From Subtercola endophyticus (GTDB taxonomy: Bacteria; Actinomycetota; Actinomycetes; Actinomycetales; Microbacteriaceae): 64,000 nucleotides of DNA. Numbering within the stretch: the first letter of the stretch is position 1; each line of letters opens with the position of its first letter. The stretch lies in contig NZ_CP087997.1 in assembly GCF_021044565.1 (NCBI RefSeq), positions 124,001 through 188,000 on the forward strand. The letters are read 5' to 3'. Of the stretch, positions 1 to 7,870 are shown piece by piece. Under the pieces are notes generated by a model. The model saw only the letters and a list, made by a program, of their open reading frames with translations. It was not told the origin of the DNA and did no database searches. Position numbers and translations under genes: made by a program.

Positions 1-2
1 AA

Positions 3-368
3 TTCGAGCCGAACGTGCAAGAGGCGTACCTCGAGAAGAACCTCGCCCGGTTCGCCAACCCGTATCTGCCCGACACGGTCGATCGCGTCGGGCGTGCGCC
101 GCTGCGCAAGCTGAGCCGGAATGAGCGATTCATCGGCCCCGCTGCACAACTGGCCGAGCGGGGAATCCAGCCGACCGCACTGCTGCACGTGATTCGCGCG
201 GCGCTGGAGTTCGACTACGTCGATGACCCGGAGGCCGTCGAACTGCGGGCCCTGCTTACGAGCCGCAGCGCAGCGGGGGCCGTCGAGGCCGTCACCGGAA
301 TTTCTCACGGGCATCCACTGTTTGAATCATTGGTGGAAACGTTCGGATCGGTGCAAACCGAGCTCTGA
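3..368 (+). CDS. mtlD: Mannitol-1-phosphate 5-dehydrogenase, C-terminal part (partial)
   Basis: The reading frame is open from the window edge, so the 5' end is missing. The 121 visible residues match the C-terminal helical domain of MtlD-type polyol dehydrogenases: NPYLPDTVDRVGR followed by PLRKLSRNERFIGPA is the family's typical 'NP.L.DTV.RVGRDPLRKL' stretch. MtlD interconverts mannitol 1-phosphate and fructose 6-phosphate with NAD. The N-terminal Rossmann domain and catalytic lysine lie outside the window. The gene ends 152 bp before infA. In many actinobacteria the gene before infA is map, so a mannitol gene here is a local peculiarity. The family call is fairly secure; whether a complete mtl operon lies upstream cannot be seen. 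Confidence 0.75.
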   Translation, partial: FEPNVQEAYLEKNLARFANPYLPDTVDRVGRAPLRKLSRNERFIGPAAQLAERGIQPTALLHVIRAALEFDYVDDPEAVELRALLTSRSAAGAVEAVTGISHGHPLFESLVETFGSVQTEL

Positions 369-406
369 GCGGTCGATGGTGCGGCACAATATACACCTGT
401 ATTTGT

Positions 407-427
407 GCTAGGCTCGATCTTTGGTGT
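407..427 (+). promoter_or_regulatory. Putative infA promoter -10 and start region, shared motif with rplM
   Basis: TAGGCT (409-414) preceded by TGC looks like an extended -10 box. It is followed by CTCGATCTTTGGTGT. Nearly the same 21-bp string occurs 126 to 147 bp upstream of rplM at 16751-16771 (19 of 21 identical), so this is probably a promoter plus initial transcribed region shared by ribosomal operons. No convincing -35 box is seen. Confidence 0.45.
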
Positions 428-520
428 TTCGAGCGTGTTGAACGTGTAAAAACGTGCGCGCCAATCACACCGCAAAAACAACGCACGACCAGTTATCAAT
501 ACTTTAAACGACAGTGAGTT

Positions 521-742
521 ATGGCCAAAAAAGACGGTGTCATCGAGATCGAGGGCGCAGTGGTCGAGGCTCTTCCCAACGCGATGTTTCGTGTTGAGTT
601 GACCAACGGACACAAAGTTCTTGCCCACATTTCGGGCAAGATGCGACAGCACTACATCCGCATCCTTCCAGAGGACCGCGTGATCGTGGAGCTCAGCCCC
701 TACGACCTCACCCGTGGTCGTATTGTCTACCGCTACAAGTAA
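521..742 (+). CDS. infA: Translation initiation factor IF-1
   Basis: The 73-residue product is the standard length for IF-1, a single OB-fold (S1-like) domain. It begins [20 protein letters not shown] and contains the conserved '[20 protein letters not shown]' segment and the C-terminal RIVYRYK. IF-1 binds the 30S A site during initiation and works with IF-2 and IF-3. It heads the block infA-rpmJ-rpsM-rpsK-rpoA-rplQ and probably sets the promoter for it. The leader between mtlD and infA is about 150 bp and carries the putative promoter at 407-427. No oddities are visible in the protein. Confidence 0.98.
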   Translation: MAKKDGVIEIEGAVVEALPNAMFRVELTNGHKVLAHISGKMRQHYIRILPEDRVIVELSPYDLTRGRIVYRYK

Positions 743-812
743 CGAGTATTGATCGCTGGAAAGTAACGGCCTGTCACATCTGACGGGTACGAAGACAGCG
801 AAAAGGAAAATC

Positions 813-929
813 ATGAAGGTCAACCCCAGCGTCAAGCCGATCTGCGAGCACTGCCGCGTCATTCGCCGCAACGGCAACGTTATGGTCATCTGCAAGTCGA
901 ACCCGCGCCACAAGCAGCGCCAGGGCTGA
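813..929 (+). CDS. rpmJ: 50S ribosomal protein L36 (zinc-binding form)
   Basis: A 38-residue basic protein, [20 protein letters not shown] and onward, ending in NPRHKQRQG. It holds the L36 zinc ribbon with Cys11, Cys14 and Cys27 plus a His at residue 33, so it is the zinc-containing ('C+') form. L36 is the smallest large-subunit protein and helps organise 23S rRNA near the peptidyl transferase domain. The start follows an AAGGAAA ribosome binding site (803-809). The gene lies 70 bp after infA in the canonical order. Its stop codon is the first base pair of a strong hairpin at 927-957. Confidence 0.97.
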   Translation: MKVNPSVKPICEHCRVIRRNGNVMVICKSNPRHKQRQG

Positions 930-957
930 ATTTTGACCGCATAGCGGTCAAAATTCA
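927..957 (+). terminator. Perfect 14-bp hairpin overlapping the rpmJ stop codon
   Basis: Arms 927-940 and 944-957 are perfect inverted repeats with a three-base ATA loop. The stem begins at the T of the rpmJ TGA stop. The descending arm contains AAAATTC but no clear run of T follows, so it could be an attenuator, an mRNA-processing or stabilising hairpin, or a bidirectional terminator rather than a classical intrinsic terminator. It separates infA-rpmJ from rpsM and would allow differential expression. Confidence 0.6.
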
Positions 958-969
958 ATGCCAATGGTT

Positions 970-1001
970 TTGTCAGCGCACGCGCTCACAAAACGTATAA
1001 A
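970..1001 (+). promoter_or_regulatory. Possible internal promoter upstream of rpsM
   Basis: TTGTCA (970-975) and TATAAA (996-1001) resemble -35 and -10 boxes, but the 20-bp spacer is longer than usual. It lies just after the rpmJ hairpin and about 150 bp before rpsM. The position suits re-initiation of transcription for the rpsM-rplQ genes. Confidence 0.3.
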
Positions 1002-1154
1002 GCTCTGCAGAACACATTCTTACAAGTGAATATCGAAGCTAGATAGCAAGGTCAGAACCCGGGCGACGAAAGTTTCCCGGGGGACACCTGCGGTTGGAGG
1101 CCGCAGCACCGCCCTTGCCCCACACCTCCACTCATCTACAGGAGACATGCCACC

Positions 1155-1529
1155 ATGGCACGTATTGCAGGAGTAGACATTCCGCGCGACAAGCGCGTGG
1201 AGGTCGCACTGACTTACATCTACGGCGTCGGCCACACTCGGGCTCTTCAGACCCTTGCTGACACCGCAATCGACGGCGACACCCGCGTCAAAGACCTCAC
1301 CGACGAGCAGCTGCTCGCTCTGCGTGAGCACATCGAAGGCACCTACAAGGTTGAAGGTGACCTTCGCCGTGAGGTCGCAGCCGACATTCGCCGCAAGGTC
1401 GAGATCGGCAGCTACCAGGGTATTCGTCACCGTCGCGGTCTTCCCGTTCACGGGCAGCGCACCAAGACCAACGCTCGTACCCGCAAGGGCCCGAAGCGCA
1501 CCGTTGCAGGCAAGAAGAAGGCCCGATAG
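1155..1529 (+). CDS. rpsM: 30S ribosomal protein S13
   Basis: The 124-residue product begins [20 protein letters not shown] and contains the family's YIYGVG helix-hairpin region, the [20 protein letters not shown] block and the basic tail with [17 protein letters not shown]13 sits in the head of the small subunit, contacts the P-site tRNA and forms intersubunit bridges. It is followed 74 bp later by rpsK, the usual partner. Length and motif content are normal. A GGAGA ribosome binding site precedes the ATG. Confidence 0.98.
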   Translation: MARIAGVDIPRDKRVEVALTYIYGVGHTRALQTLADTAIDGDTRVKDLTDEQLLALREHIEGTYKVEGDLRREVAADIRRKVEIGSYQGIRHRRGLPVHGQRTKTNARTRKGPKRTVAGKKKAR

Positions 1530-1603
1530 CCAACACTTCTGCCTCTGGGCTGCTCGCCCGGGGCACAAGTACGGCATCGCCATAAACGTTTTAGGAGAAC
1601 ACC

Positions 1604-2002
1604 ATGGCAGCACCAAAATCGGCCGCTCGTAAGCCGCGTCGTAAAGAGAAGAAGAACGTTCCCGTGGGCCAGGCCCACATCAAGTCGACGTTCAACAACA
1701 CCATCGTCACCATCACCGACCCCTCAGGCGCCGTTCTGAGCTGGGCTTCGTCAGGCACCGTCGGCTTCAAGGGTTCGCGCAAGTCGACCCCGTTCGCCGC
1801 GCAGCTGTCGGCTGAGTCCGCTGCTCGTCAGGCGCAGGAGCAGGGCGTCAAGAAGGTCGACGTTTTCGTCAAGGGCCCGGGTTCGGGCCGTGAGACCGCG
1901 ATCCGCTCGCTTCAGGCCGCCGGCCTCGAGGTCGGTTCGATCAACGACGTCACCCCGCAGGCGCACAACGGTTGCCGCCCGCCCAAGCGCCGTCGCGTGT
2001 AG
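1604..2002 (+). CDS. rpsK: 30S ribosomal protein S11
   Basis: The 132-residue product has the S11 signature: [20 protein letters not shown], then a [20 protein letters not shown] block and the C-terminal [10 protein letters not shown] that faces the rRNA in the platform. It has the lysine-rich N-terminus usual in actinobacteria. S11 lines the mRNA exit region and E site. An AGGAG site at 1593-1597 precedes the ATG. Downstream one would expect rpsD in mycobacterial-type order, but the next gene is rpoA and no S4 gene is found anywhere in the window. Confidence 0.98.
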   Translation: MAAPKSAARKPRRKEKKNVPVGQAHIKSTFNNTIVTITDPSGAVLSWASSGTVGFKGSRKSTPFAAQLSAESAARQAQEQGVKKVDVFVKGPGSGRETAIRSLQAAGLEVGSINDVTPQAHNGCRPPKRRRV

Positions 2003-2112
2003 TCCTCTTCCTTTCTTGCCCCAGCGGCGTGACGCGTTTTCGTGTCGCGCCGCTGAGGCCGTTCACTTTGAAAATTCAATAACGTCGGGCTCGCCACCCG
2101 CATCGCAAACGC

Positions 2113-2134
2113 AAGTGTCATATAGCGGACACTT
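2113..2134 (+). promoter_or_regulatory. Inverted repeat in the rpsK-rpoA gap
   Basis: AAGTGTC (2113-2119) and GACACTT (2128-2134) form a perfect 7-bp inverted repeat with an 8-base AT-rich loop, just before the AAAGGAA ribosome binding site of rpoA. It sits where rpsD is expected in other actinobacteria. It could be a translational control hairpin or a chance repeat. Confidence 0.3.
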
Positions 2135-2152
2135 AGCCGAAAGGAATCCACA

Positions 2153-3142
2153 GTGCTTATTGCACAGCGTCCCACGCTCACCGAAGAGAACATCTCCGAG
2201 TTCCGTTCGCGGTTCGTCATCGAACCGCTCGAACCCGGCTTCGGTTACACCCTCGGTAACTCACTTCGTCGCACCCTGCTCTCGAGCATTCCGGGAGCGG
2301 CTGTCACGAGCATCCGTCTCGACGGCGTGCTGCACGAGTTCAGCACCATTCCCGGTGTGAAAGAAGACGTCACCGAGATCATTCTGAACATCAAGGGCCT
2401 CGTCGTCTCGAGCGAGCACGACGAGCCGATCACGGCCTACCTGCGCAAGCACGCGTCGGGCCAGGTCACCGCGGCCGACATCTCGGCTCCGGCCGGTGTC
2501 GAGATCCACAACCCTGAGCTGGTCATCGCCACCCTGAACGACAAGGCGAAGTTCGAGCTCGAGCTCATCATCGAGCGTGGCCGTGGCTACGTGTCGTCGA
2601 CTCAGAACCGCAGCGAGTTCAGCGAAGCCGGCCAGATTCCGATCGACTCGATCTACTCGCCCGTGCTGAAGGTCACCTACCGCGTCGAGGCGACTCGTGC
2701 CGGTGAGCGTACCGACTTCGACCGCCTGGTCGTCGACGTCGAGACGAAGCCGGCCATCACGCCGCGCGACGCCATCGCCTCGGCCGGTCGTACGCTGACC
2801 GAGCTGTTCGGTCTCGCTCGCGAGCTGAACACCGCCGCAGAGGGCATCGAGATCGGCCCCGCGCCGGTCGACGCCGTGCTGTCGAGCGAACTCGCCGTGC
2901 CGATCGAAGACCTCGATCTGTCGGTTCGTTCGTACAACTGCCTCAAGCGTGAGGGCATCAACACCGTCAGTGAGCTCGTAGCGCTGTCGGAGACGCAGCT
3001 CATGAACATCCGCAACTTCGGCCAGAAGTCGGTCGATGAAGTCAAAGACAAGCTCGTCGAGCTTGGCCTGTCGCTGAAAGACACTGTTCCCGGTTTCGAC
3101 GGGGCGCACTTCTACGGCGGCTACGACGACGAGAACATCTAA
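2153..3142 (+). CDS. rpoA: DNA-directed RNA polymerase alpha subunit
   Basis: The product is 329 residues, usual for actinobacterial alpha, starting at GTG. The N-terminal assembly domain carries the hallmark [20 protein letters not shown] segment and the dimerisation and beta/beta' contact regions. The C-terminal domain (about residues 245-310) has the helix-hairpin-helix with [19 protein letters not shown] and [12 protein letters not shown], which contacts UP elements and activators. Alpha initiates polymerase assembly as a dimer. The gene lies between rpsK and rplQ as in most bacteria. The start is supported by AAAGGAA about 6 bp upstream. Confidence 0.98.
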   Translation: MLIAQRPTLTEENISEFRSRFVIEPLEPGFGYTLGNSLRRTLLSSIPGAAVTSIRLDGVLHEFSTIPGVKEDVTEIILNIKGLVVSSEHDEPITAYLRKHASGQVTAADISAPAGVEIHNPELVIATLNDKAKFELELIIERGRGYVSSTQNRSEFSEAGQIPIDSIYSPVLKVTYRVEATRAGERTDFDRLVVDVETKPAITPRDAIASAGRTLTELFGLARELNTAAEGIEIGPAPVDAVLSSELAVPIEDLDLSVRSYNCLKREGINTVSELVALSETQLMNIRNFGQKSVDEVKDKLVELGLSLKDTVPGFDGAHFYGGYDDENI

Positions 3143-3203
3143 CCTTTACGAGATTCGCGCGGGCCTCCCGCACTGATTTCACCGCACTCACTGGAGAAAA
3201 GAA

Positions 3204-3785
3204 ATGCCAACCCCAACTAAAGGGCCCCGCCTCGGCGGCGGGCCGGCGCACGAGCGCCTGCTGCTCGCGAACCTCGCAGCACAGCTGTTCACGCACAAGA
3301 GCATCAAGACCACCGAGACGAAGGCCAAGCGCCTCCGCCCGGTAGCCGAGCGCCTCATCACGTTCGCGAAGAAGGGCGACCTGCACGCTCGTCGTCGTGT
3401 TCTCGCGACCATCGGCGACAAGACCGTCGTGCACGAGCTCTTCACCGAGATCGCGCCGCTGGTCGCTGAGCGTGATGGCGGTTACACCCGCATCACGAAG
3501 CTCGGCTTCCGCAAGGGCGACAACGCGTCGATGGTGCAGATCGAGCTCGTTCTCGAGCCCGTCACGCCGAAGGTGCGCTCGACCCGCGGCTCTGCTGCCG
3601 CGGTCGCCGAGCCCGTCGAAGAGCCTGCTGTCGACGAGGCCGCTGAGGCCGAGGTTGCCGACGCCGAGGTTCCCGCTGAAGAGACCGACGCGGTCGAGAC
3701 CAGCGAGCCTGTTGCCGAAGAGGCGCCCACCGAGGCTGCCGCCGAGGTCGAGGCCGAAGCTGCCGAGAAGGCAGACGACAAGTAA
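3204..3785 (+). CDS. rplQ: 50S ribosomal protein L17 with acidic C-terminal tail
   Basis: Residues 1-120 are a normal L17: [20 protein letters not shown], then [25 protein letters not shown] in segments and the [20 protein letters not shown] end. L17 sits near the polypeptide exit tunnel. The protein is 193 residues because of a low-complexity tail from about residue 125 rich in Ala, Glu and Val (repeats such as [14 protein letters not shown]). Such tails are known in actinobacterial L17 and are probably flexible. It is the last gene of the block: a strong terminator begins 18 bp after the stop. Confidence 0.98.
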   Translation: MPTPTKGPRLGGGPAHERLLLANLAAQLFTHKSIKTTETKAKRLRPVAERLITFAKKGDLHARRRVLATIGDKTVVHELFTEIAPLVAERDGGYTRITKLGFRKGDNASMVQIELVLEPVTPKVRSTRGSAAAVAEPVEEPAVDEAAEAEVADAEVPAEETDAVETSEPVAEEAPTEAAAEVEAEAAEKADDK

Positions 3786-3803
3786 CACGTGACCTAGGTC
3801 GCG

Positions 3804-3845
3804 AAAGCCCCGAACGGCCGATTGCGCCGTTCGGGGCTTTTGTTT
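3804..3845 (+). terminator. Intrinsic terminator after rplQ
   Basis: Arms 3804-3818 and 3826-3840 form a perfect 15-bp GC-rich stem with a 7-base loop, followed by TTTTGTTT. The A-run on the other side would let it work in both directions. It closes the ribosomal operon and insulates the methionine-salvage genes that begin 30 bp later. Confidence 0.9.
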
Positions 3846-3874
3846 CGACGCACCCGATTCGATAGGCCTCTTGA

Positions 3875-5014
3875 ATGACGACCCACCACCCCGACATACC
3901 AGCGGCAGACGACCCGGTACTCGACCGTTCGGTACTGTTCGATGATTCTGTGCTGTTCGACGGCCCCGTGGTGCGCATTCTGGATCGACGCGTTTTTCCG
4001 CAGACCGTGTCGTGGGTGACGGCGTCGTCTGCCGAAGAGGTGGCCACGGCCATCCGCGACATGGTGACGCAGAGCTCGGGACCGCTGTTCGCGGCCTACG
4101 CGGCCATGGAGTTGACCGCGCATCAGGTGGCAGGGTTGCCACGGGATGCCGCGCTCGAGCGTCTCGCGTACGCCGGCGGCGTCGTGGCGACCGCACGGCC
4201 CACGAACAACCATCCCCGCGAAGCGGTGAACCGCGTGCTCGACGCGGTGGCGGGCGAGCAGTCCACGGCCGCAGTGGTGAGCGCCGCGCTGGAAGCGGTG
4301 CGTTCGGGCCAGGAGTTGTATCGTGCCCGAAGCCGAACGCTCGGCCGGCAGACGGTGGCGCTGCTCGACGACGGAGCGAGCATCCTGACCCACTGTTGGA
4401 TGGATACGTACCTCATCGAGCTCGTGCGTGCCGCCCGCGAGGTGGGTAAGTCGTTTCGCTGGATCGCCACCGAGACGCGGCCGTACCTGCAGGGCGCGCG
4501 GCTGACCGCGCATACCCTCGCTGAGATGGGGGAGCGCGTGACGCTGATCACCGACGGCATGGGTGCCGCTGCGCTGGCCGGAAACACCTCGCTCGGGCCG
4601 ATCGACGCGCTTGTGACGGCTGCCGACCGGGTGAGTCTCGACGGCAGCGTGGTGAATAAGGTGGGCACGCTCGGCCTTGCGGTCGCTGCGGCGGCCTTCG
4701 AGGTGCCGTTCTACGCCCTGGTGCAGGCGCCCGACGAGAATGCCGCGACCGCGAGCGACATCGTGGTCGAGCAGCGTGATCCGGCCGACGTGTTGTCGAC
4801 GCTGGGGCGCCGCACGGCATCCGAGTTGGTGACGGAGGCGTGGTATCCCGCGTTCGACGTGACTCCGCCGCGGTTCGTGACGGGCATCGTGACCGATCGG
4901 GGTGTGTTTGCACCCGGTGCGGTTAGCGACTATTTCGCCGAATCGTCTCGCCCGGTTTCGAGCGAACCGAATCACCGGGTTTCGAATACGGCGTCGACCG
5001 GAGCGCGCTCGTGA
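3875..5014 (+). CDS. mtnA: MtnA-like sugar-1-phosphate isomerase (divergent)
   Basis: A 379-residue member of the eIF2B-alpha/MtnA family. MtnA turns 5-methylthioribose 1-phosphate into the ribulose form. Family marks seen are ILTHC with the catalytic Cys174, ETRPYLQGARLTA, and AADRV (Asp251) followed by DGSVVNKVGT. Two usual blocks are altered: the phosphate-binding 'RGAPAIG' loop reads QSSGPLFAAY, and the residues after Cys174 are WMDT rather than NTG or NAG. About 25 extra residues precede the usual start. The gene overlaps the next kinase gene by 4 bp and is followed by canonical mtnC and mtnB. A 5-deoxyribose-1-phosphate isomerase is an alternative. The family is sure; the substrate is inferred. 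Confidence 0.8.
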   Translation: MTTHHPDIPAADDPVLDRSVLFDDSVLFDGPVVRILDRRVFPQTVSWVTASSAEEVATAIRDMVTQSSGPLFAAYAAMELTAHQVAGLPRDAALERLAYAGGVVATARPTNNHPREAVNRVLDAVAGEQSTAAVVSAALEAVRSGQELYRARSRTLGRQTVALLDDGASILTHCWMDTYLIELVRAAREVGKSFRWIATETRPYLQGARLTAHTLAEMGERVTLITDGMGAAALAGNTSLGPIDALVTAADRVSLDGSVVNKVGTLGLAVAAAAFEVPFYALVQAPDENAATASDIVVEQRDPADVLSTLGRRTASELVTEAWYPAFDVTPPRFVTGIVTDRGVFAPGAVSDYFAESSRPVSSEPNHRVSNTASTGARS

Positions 5015-6261
5015 CCGCCGAACCGCTGGAGTACGATCTGCTCGTTACTCGCGACGACGTGGTCGCCTACCTCGACTCGGTCGGCCTACTCGGCCTGGTG
5101 AGTGCGGATGCGGCCTCCGCCGAGGTGGTCGAAGTGACCGCCGGCAACATGAACCGCGTGTTCATCGCTCGCGGTTCGCTCGGCAGCGTCGCGATCAAGC
5201 AGGCGCCGCCGTGGGTTCAGGTGGCGGGGCCGGGGTGGCCGATCGATCCGGGGCGCATCGCGTCGGAAGCGCGCACGTATGAGCGGCTGCAGGCGCGGGT
5301 GCCGGAGTCGATTCCCACGATCATCCACTTCGACGAGGCTCGGTACGTGCTCGTGATGCAAGACCTGTCGCAGTTCAGCGTACTTCGCGACGTGCTGGTG
5401 GCTGAGCTCGCCGGCCGAACGGTGGGTGCGGATGCCCGTGCCGACGCCGAGCGCGACGGGCTGTTCGAGCGCTTCGACTGGGGGCTCGTCGGCGACGTGG
5501 TCGGCCGGTTCGTGGGCGAGCTGACCCGCTCGACGAGCCTGGAGGTGCTGGGGGCCGACGCGTTCGCTTCGCTTGTGGCCGAGGCAGCGAACCCCGAGCT
5601 GTGTGCGCTCACCATCGACGTGGTGTTCGACGAGCCGTATCGAGAGCATGAGCACAACCACTGGCACTCGGCTCTGGATGAGCGGGTGCGAGCCCTTTAC
5701 GGCGACACAGCCGTGCGGGCATCCGTGGCGCGCTTGCGTGACACGTTCGAGAGCCGGCCGCAGGGGCTGCTGCACGGCGACCTGCACACCGGTTCCGTGA
5801 TGGTCATGGCGGGTGCGGCTGGGAGCACCGGTGAGCAGCAGACCAAGATCTTCGACCCGGAGTTCAGTTTCGTCGGGCCGGTGGGCTTCGATCTCGGGCT
5901 GTTCTGGGCCAACATGCTGATCGCCGGCATTGCGGCTCGGGCGCTGGGAGATGTCGAGGTCGCACTGGCTCGCGAGGCCGCTCTTTCGCGCAGCCTCGAC
6001 GCTTTTGCTACGAGCTGGGGCGACGACGCATCGCTCGCCAGCATCGAGGCCGACGCGTGGGGCTTCGCTGGCCTCGAGCTGATGCGCCGAGCCGCCGGCT
6101 ACTCGCACGCGGCCGATCTCGAGACCTTGCCGCCCGAGGTGGCGGGTGCCGCGGCGGTCGAGCTGTTCGACCGCGCGCGGGCGCTCATCCTGGGTGCGGG
6201 CTCGGCCACGGGCATCCATCGCCGAGCGAAGACCCCCGCCATCCATCTCAAGAGGGATTGA
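5011..6261 (+). CDS. MtnK-like 5-methylthioribose kinase, divergent paralogue
   Basis: A 416-residue protein of the aminoglycoside-phosphotransferase-like kinase fold. Visible marks are the nucleotide loop AGNMNRVFIA with Lys63, the catalytic loop HGDLHTGS (residues 255-262), and the metal-binding FDPEFSFVGPVGFDLG (Asp282), which is the MtnK pattern. MtnK phosphorylates 5-methylthioribose at C1. Compared with the second kinase in this window (7960-9189), the loop DGNLN is AGNMN and the LSDHEVWR segment is LSQFSVLR, so the two are not recent duplicates. GTG start, overlapping the MtnA-like gene, which suggests translational coupling and a shared substrate. It could act on methylthioribose or a related 5-deoxypentose. 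Confidence 0.75.
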   Translation: MTAEPLEYDLLVTRDDVVAYLDSVGLLGLVSADAASAEVVEVTAGNMNRVFIARGSLGSVAIKQAPPWVQVAGPGWPIDPGRIASEARTYERLQARVPESIPTIIHFDEARYVLVMQDLSQFSVLRDVLVAELAGRTVGADARADAERDGLFERFDWGLVGDVVGRFVGELTRSTSLEVLGADAFASLVAEAANPELCALTIDVVFDEPYREHEHNHWHSALDERVRALYGDTAVRASVARLRDTFESRPQGLLHGDLHTGSVMVMAGAAGSTGEQQTKIFDPEFSFVGPVGFDLGLFWANMLIAGIAARALGDVEVALAREAALSRSLDAFATSWGDDASLASIEADAWGFAGLELMRRAAGYSHAADLETLPPEVAGAAAVELFDRARALILGAGSATGIHRRAKTPAIHLKRD

Positions 6262-6266
6262 CAGAA

Positions 6267-7019
6267 GTGACCGAAAAAACCACTACCACGCCCAACGCCA
6301 CCACGCCCGTGACCGTGACGGCGAAGTACGTCGTGCTCGACATCGAGGGCACCACGAGTGCCGCCGGGTTCATCCTCGGCGACCTCTACGATTACGCGCG
6401 GCCCCGGCTCGCGGGCTGGCTCGACGAGCACGCGGGCGACCCGGCGATCGCCGAGGCTCGAACCCAGGTCATCCAGGATGCCCGGCTCGCGCCTGACGCA
6501 TCGACCGCCGAGATCGTGGCGGTCATGCACAACTGGATGGCGAACGACGTCAAGGCGACTCCGCTCAAGACCGTGCAGGGTCAGATCTGGGCCGACGGCT
6601 TCGCGCGCGACGAGATCAGCTCGGACTTCTTCGACGACGTGATTCCGAAGCTGGAGGCCTGGCACGCGGCCGGAGTCGGTCTCGCCGTGTTCTCATCGGG
6701 ATCGGTGGCGTCGCAGGTGCCGTGGTTCCGGCACTCGCCGGGCGGCGACCTCACTCCGCTCATCACCGACTTCTTCGACACCGTGAGCGCGGGCCCGAAG
6801 AAGGTCGCCTCGTCGTACGACACGATCGCCGCCTCGCTGGGCGCGACGCCCGCCGAGCTGGTGTTCTTCACCGACAACCCGGGCGAGGTGACGGCGGCGC
6901 TCGAGGCCGGTTGGGCTGTGGTGGCGTTCTCGCGCGAAGGCGAACCGTTCTTCGGCGCCGACTTCGGCGCGGCACCCGTGGTGTCGTCGTTCGACGAGGT
7001 CGAGGTGCTGCCGGCATGA
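6267..7019 (+). CDS. mtnC: Enolase-phosphatase E1 of methionine salvage
   Basis: A 250-residue HAD-family protein. The nucleophile motif VLDIEGTTSAAGFI is the E1-specific form (DIEGTT). VFSSGSVASQ is HAD motif II, and FFTDNPGEV is the metal-binding motif with Asp. The enzyme enolises 2,3-diketo-5-methylthiopentyl-1-phosphate and removes phosphate, giving acireductone. The GTG at 6267, 5 bp after the kinase stop, fits the family start; longer in-frame starts would run into the kinase gene. It overlaps mtnB by 4 bp (ATGA), so mtnA-kinase-mtnC-mtnB form one operon. The call is confident from motifs and context. Confidence 0.92.
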   Translation: MTEKTTTTPNATTPVTVTAKYVVLDIEGTTSAAGFILGDLYDYARPRLAGWLDEHAGDPAIAEARTQVIQDARLAPDASTAEIVAVMHNWMANDVKATPLKTVQGQIWADGFARDEISSDFFDDVIPKLEAWHAAGVGLAVFSSGSVASQVPWFRHSPGGDLTPLITDFFDTVSAGPKKVASSYDTIAASLGATPAELVFFTDNPGEVTAALEAGWAVVAFSREGEPFFGADFGAAPVVSSFDEVEVLPA

Positions 7020-7675
7020 GCGGCCACATGTTCAGCGTGCTGCCCGTGTCTGAGCCGATCATCCGTGAGGCGGGTGCCGCGCTGGCTGCCGAGTCTGCGC
7101 GTTTCGCTGCACGCGGGTGGATGCCCGGCACCGCCGGTAATCTCTCTGTGACGCTCGCTCGTGAGCCGCTGCGCTTGGCCGTCACCGCGTCAGGACTCGA
7201 CAAAGGCGAGCTGACGCCCGACGATGTCGTGGTCGTGGACGAATCCGGTTCGTGGGTCGCCGAGGCGGGCTGGCCCAAGCAGCGCCCCTCGGCAGAGGCC
7301 GGCCTGCACGCCCGCATAGCCGCCGTGACCGGCGCTGGAGCGGTCATTCACGTGCACGCGCTCGCGGCGGTTCGGGCGGGTCACGCCTGGCCCGCCGGGG
7401 TCGAGTTGCACGACCTCGAGATGCTCAAAGGCATCGGGCACAGCGCGCACGGCGAGCTCGTGACGATTCCGGTCGTGAACAATCACCAAGACATGCAGGT
7501 GCTCGGCGACGACTTCGAGCGCGTCTATCGGGCGCCCTCTGAGGGTGTGGCCGAGGTTCCTGCGCTGATCGTCGCGGCCCACGGCATCTACGCCTGGGGC
7601 GCCGACCTGCGCCAGGCGCGCTGGCACCTCGAGCTCACGGAGGCCCTGCTCCAGATCGCCCTCGCCACTCGCTGA
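7016..7675 (+). CDS. mtnB: Methylthioribulose-1-phosphate dehydratase
   Basis: A 219-residue member of the class II aldolase fold. Residues seen are GTAGNLSV (phosphate loop), RPSAEAGLH with the catalytic Glu, the zinc ligands in VIHVHA, and IPVVNNHQDM, typical for MtnB rather than fuculose aldolases. It dehydrates 5-methylthioribulose 1-phosphate to the diketo phosphate used by MtnC. ATG overlaps the mtnC stop. It is the last gene of the plus-strand operon and runs towards the convergent kinase gene across a G-rich repeat region. An aldolase of the 5-deoxyribose route has the same fold, but the QDM motif favours MtnB. Confidence 0.88.
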   Translation: MSGHMFSVLPVSEPIIREAGAALAAESARFAARGWMPGTAGNLSVTLAREPLRLAVTASGLDKGELTPDDVVVVDESGSWVAEAGWPKQRPSAEAGLHARIAAVTGAGAVIHVHALAAVRAGHAWPAGVELHDLEMLKGIGHSAHGELVTIPVVNNHQDMQVLGDDFERVYRAPSEGVAEVPALIVAAHGIYAWGADLRQARWHLELTEALLQIALATR

Positions 7676-7782
7676 CCCTGGCCGCTCCCGCCCCCGACTT
7701 GGCTTTGCTCCGACTCGGTCCGCTCCCGCGCCGCCCTCCCGACGCGGCTTGCCCCGACTCGATCCGTCCTCGCCTCAGCCGC

Positions 7783-7830
7783 TTTGCGCAGAAGCACCCA
7801 TAGCCGCGCTTTTGGGTGCTTGTGCGCAAA
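7783..7830. terminator. Imperfect 17-bp palindrome between convergent genes
   Basis: Arms 7783-7799 and 7814-7830 pair over 17 bp with one mismatch and a 14-base loop. The element lies in the gap between mtnB and the minus-strand kinase. It is followed by AACGG rather than a T-run. Likely a bidirectional terminator or a palindromic repeat element; similar long palindromes occur at 34609 and 58519. Confidence 0.5.
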
Positions 7831-7870
7831 ACGGAGGGGGGAGCGAGGGGAGCGAGGGCAGCGAGAGGGA

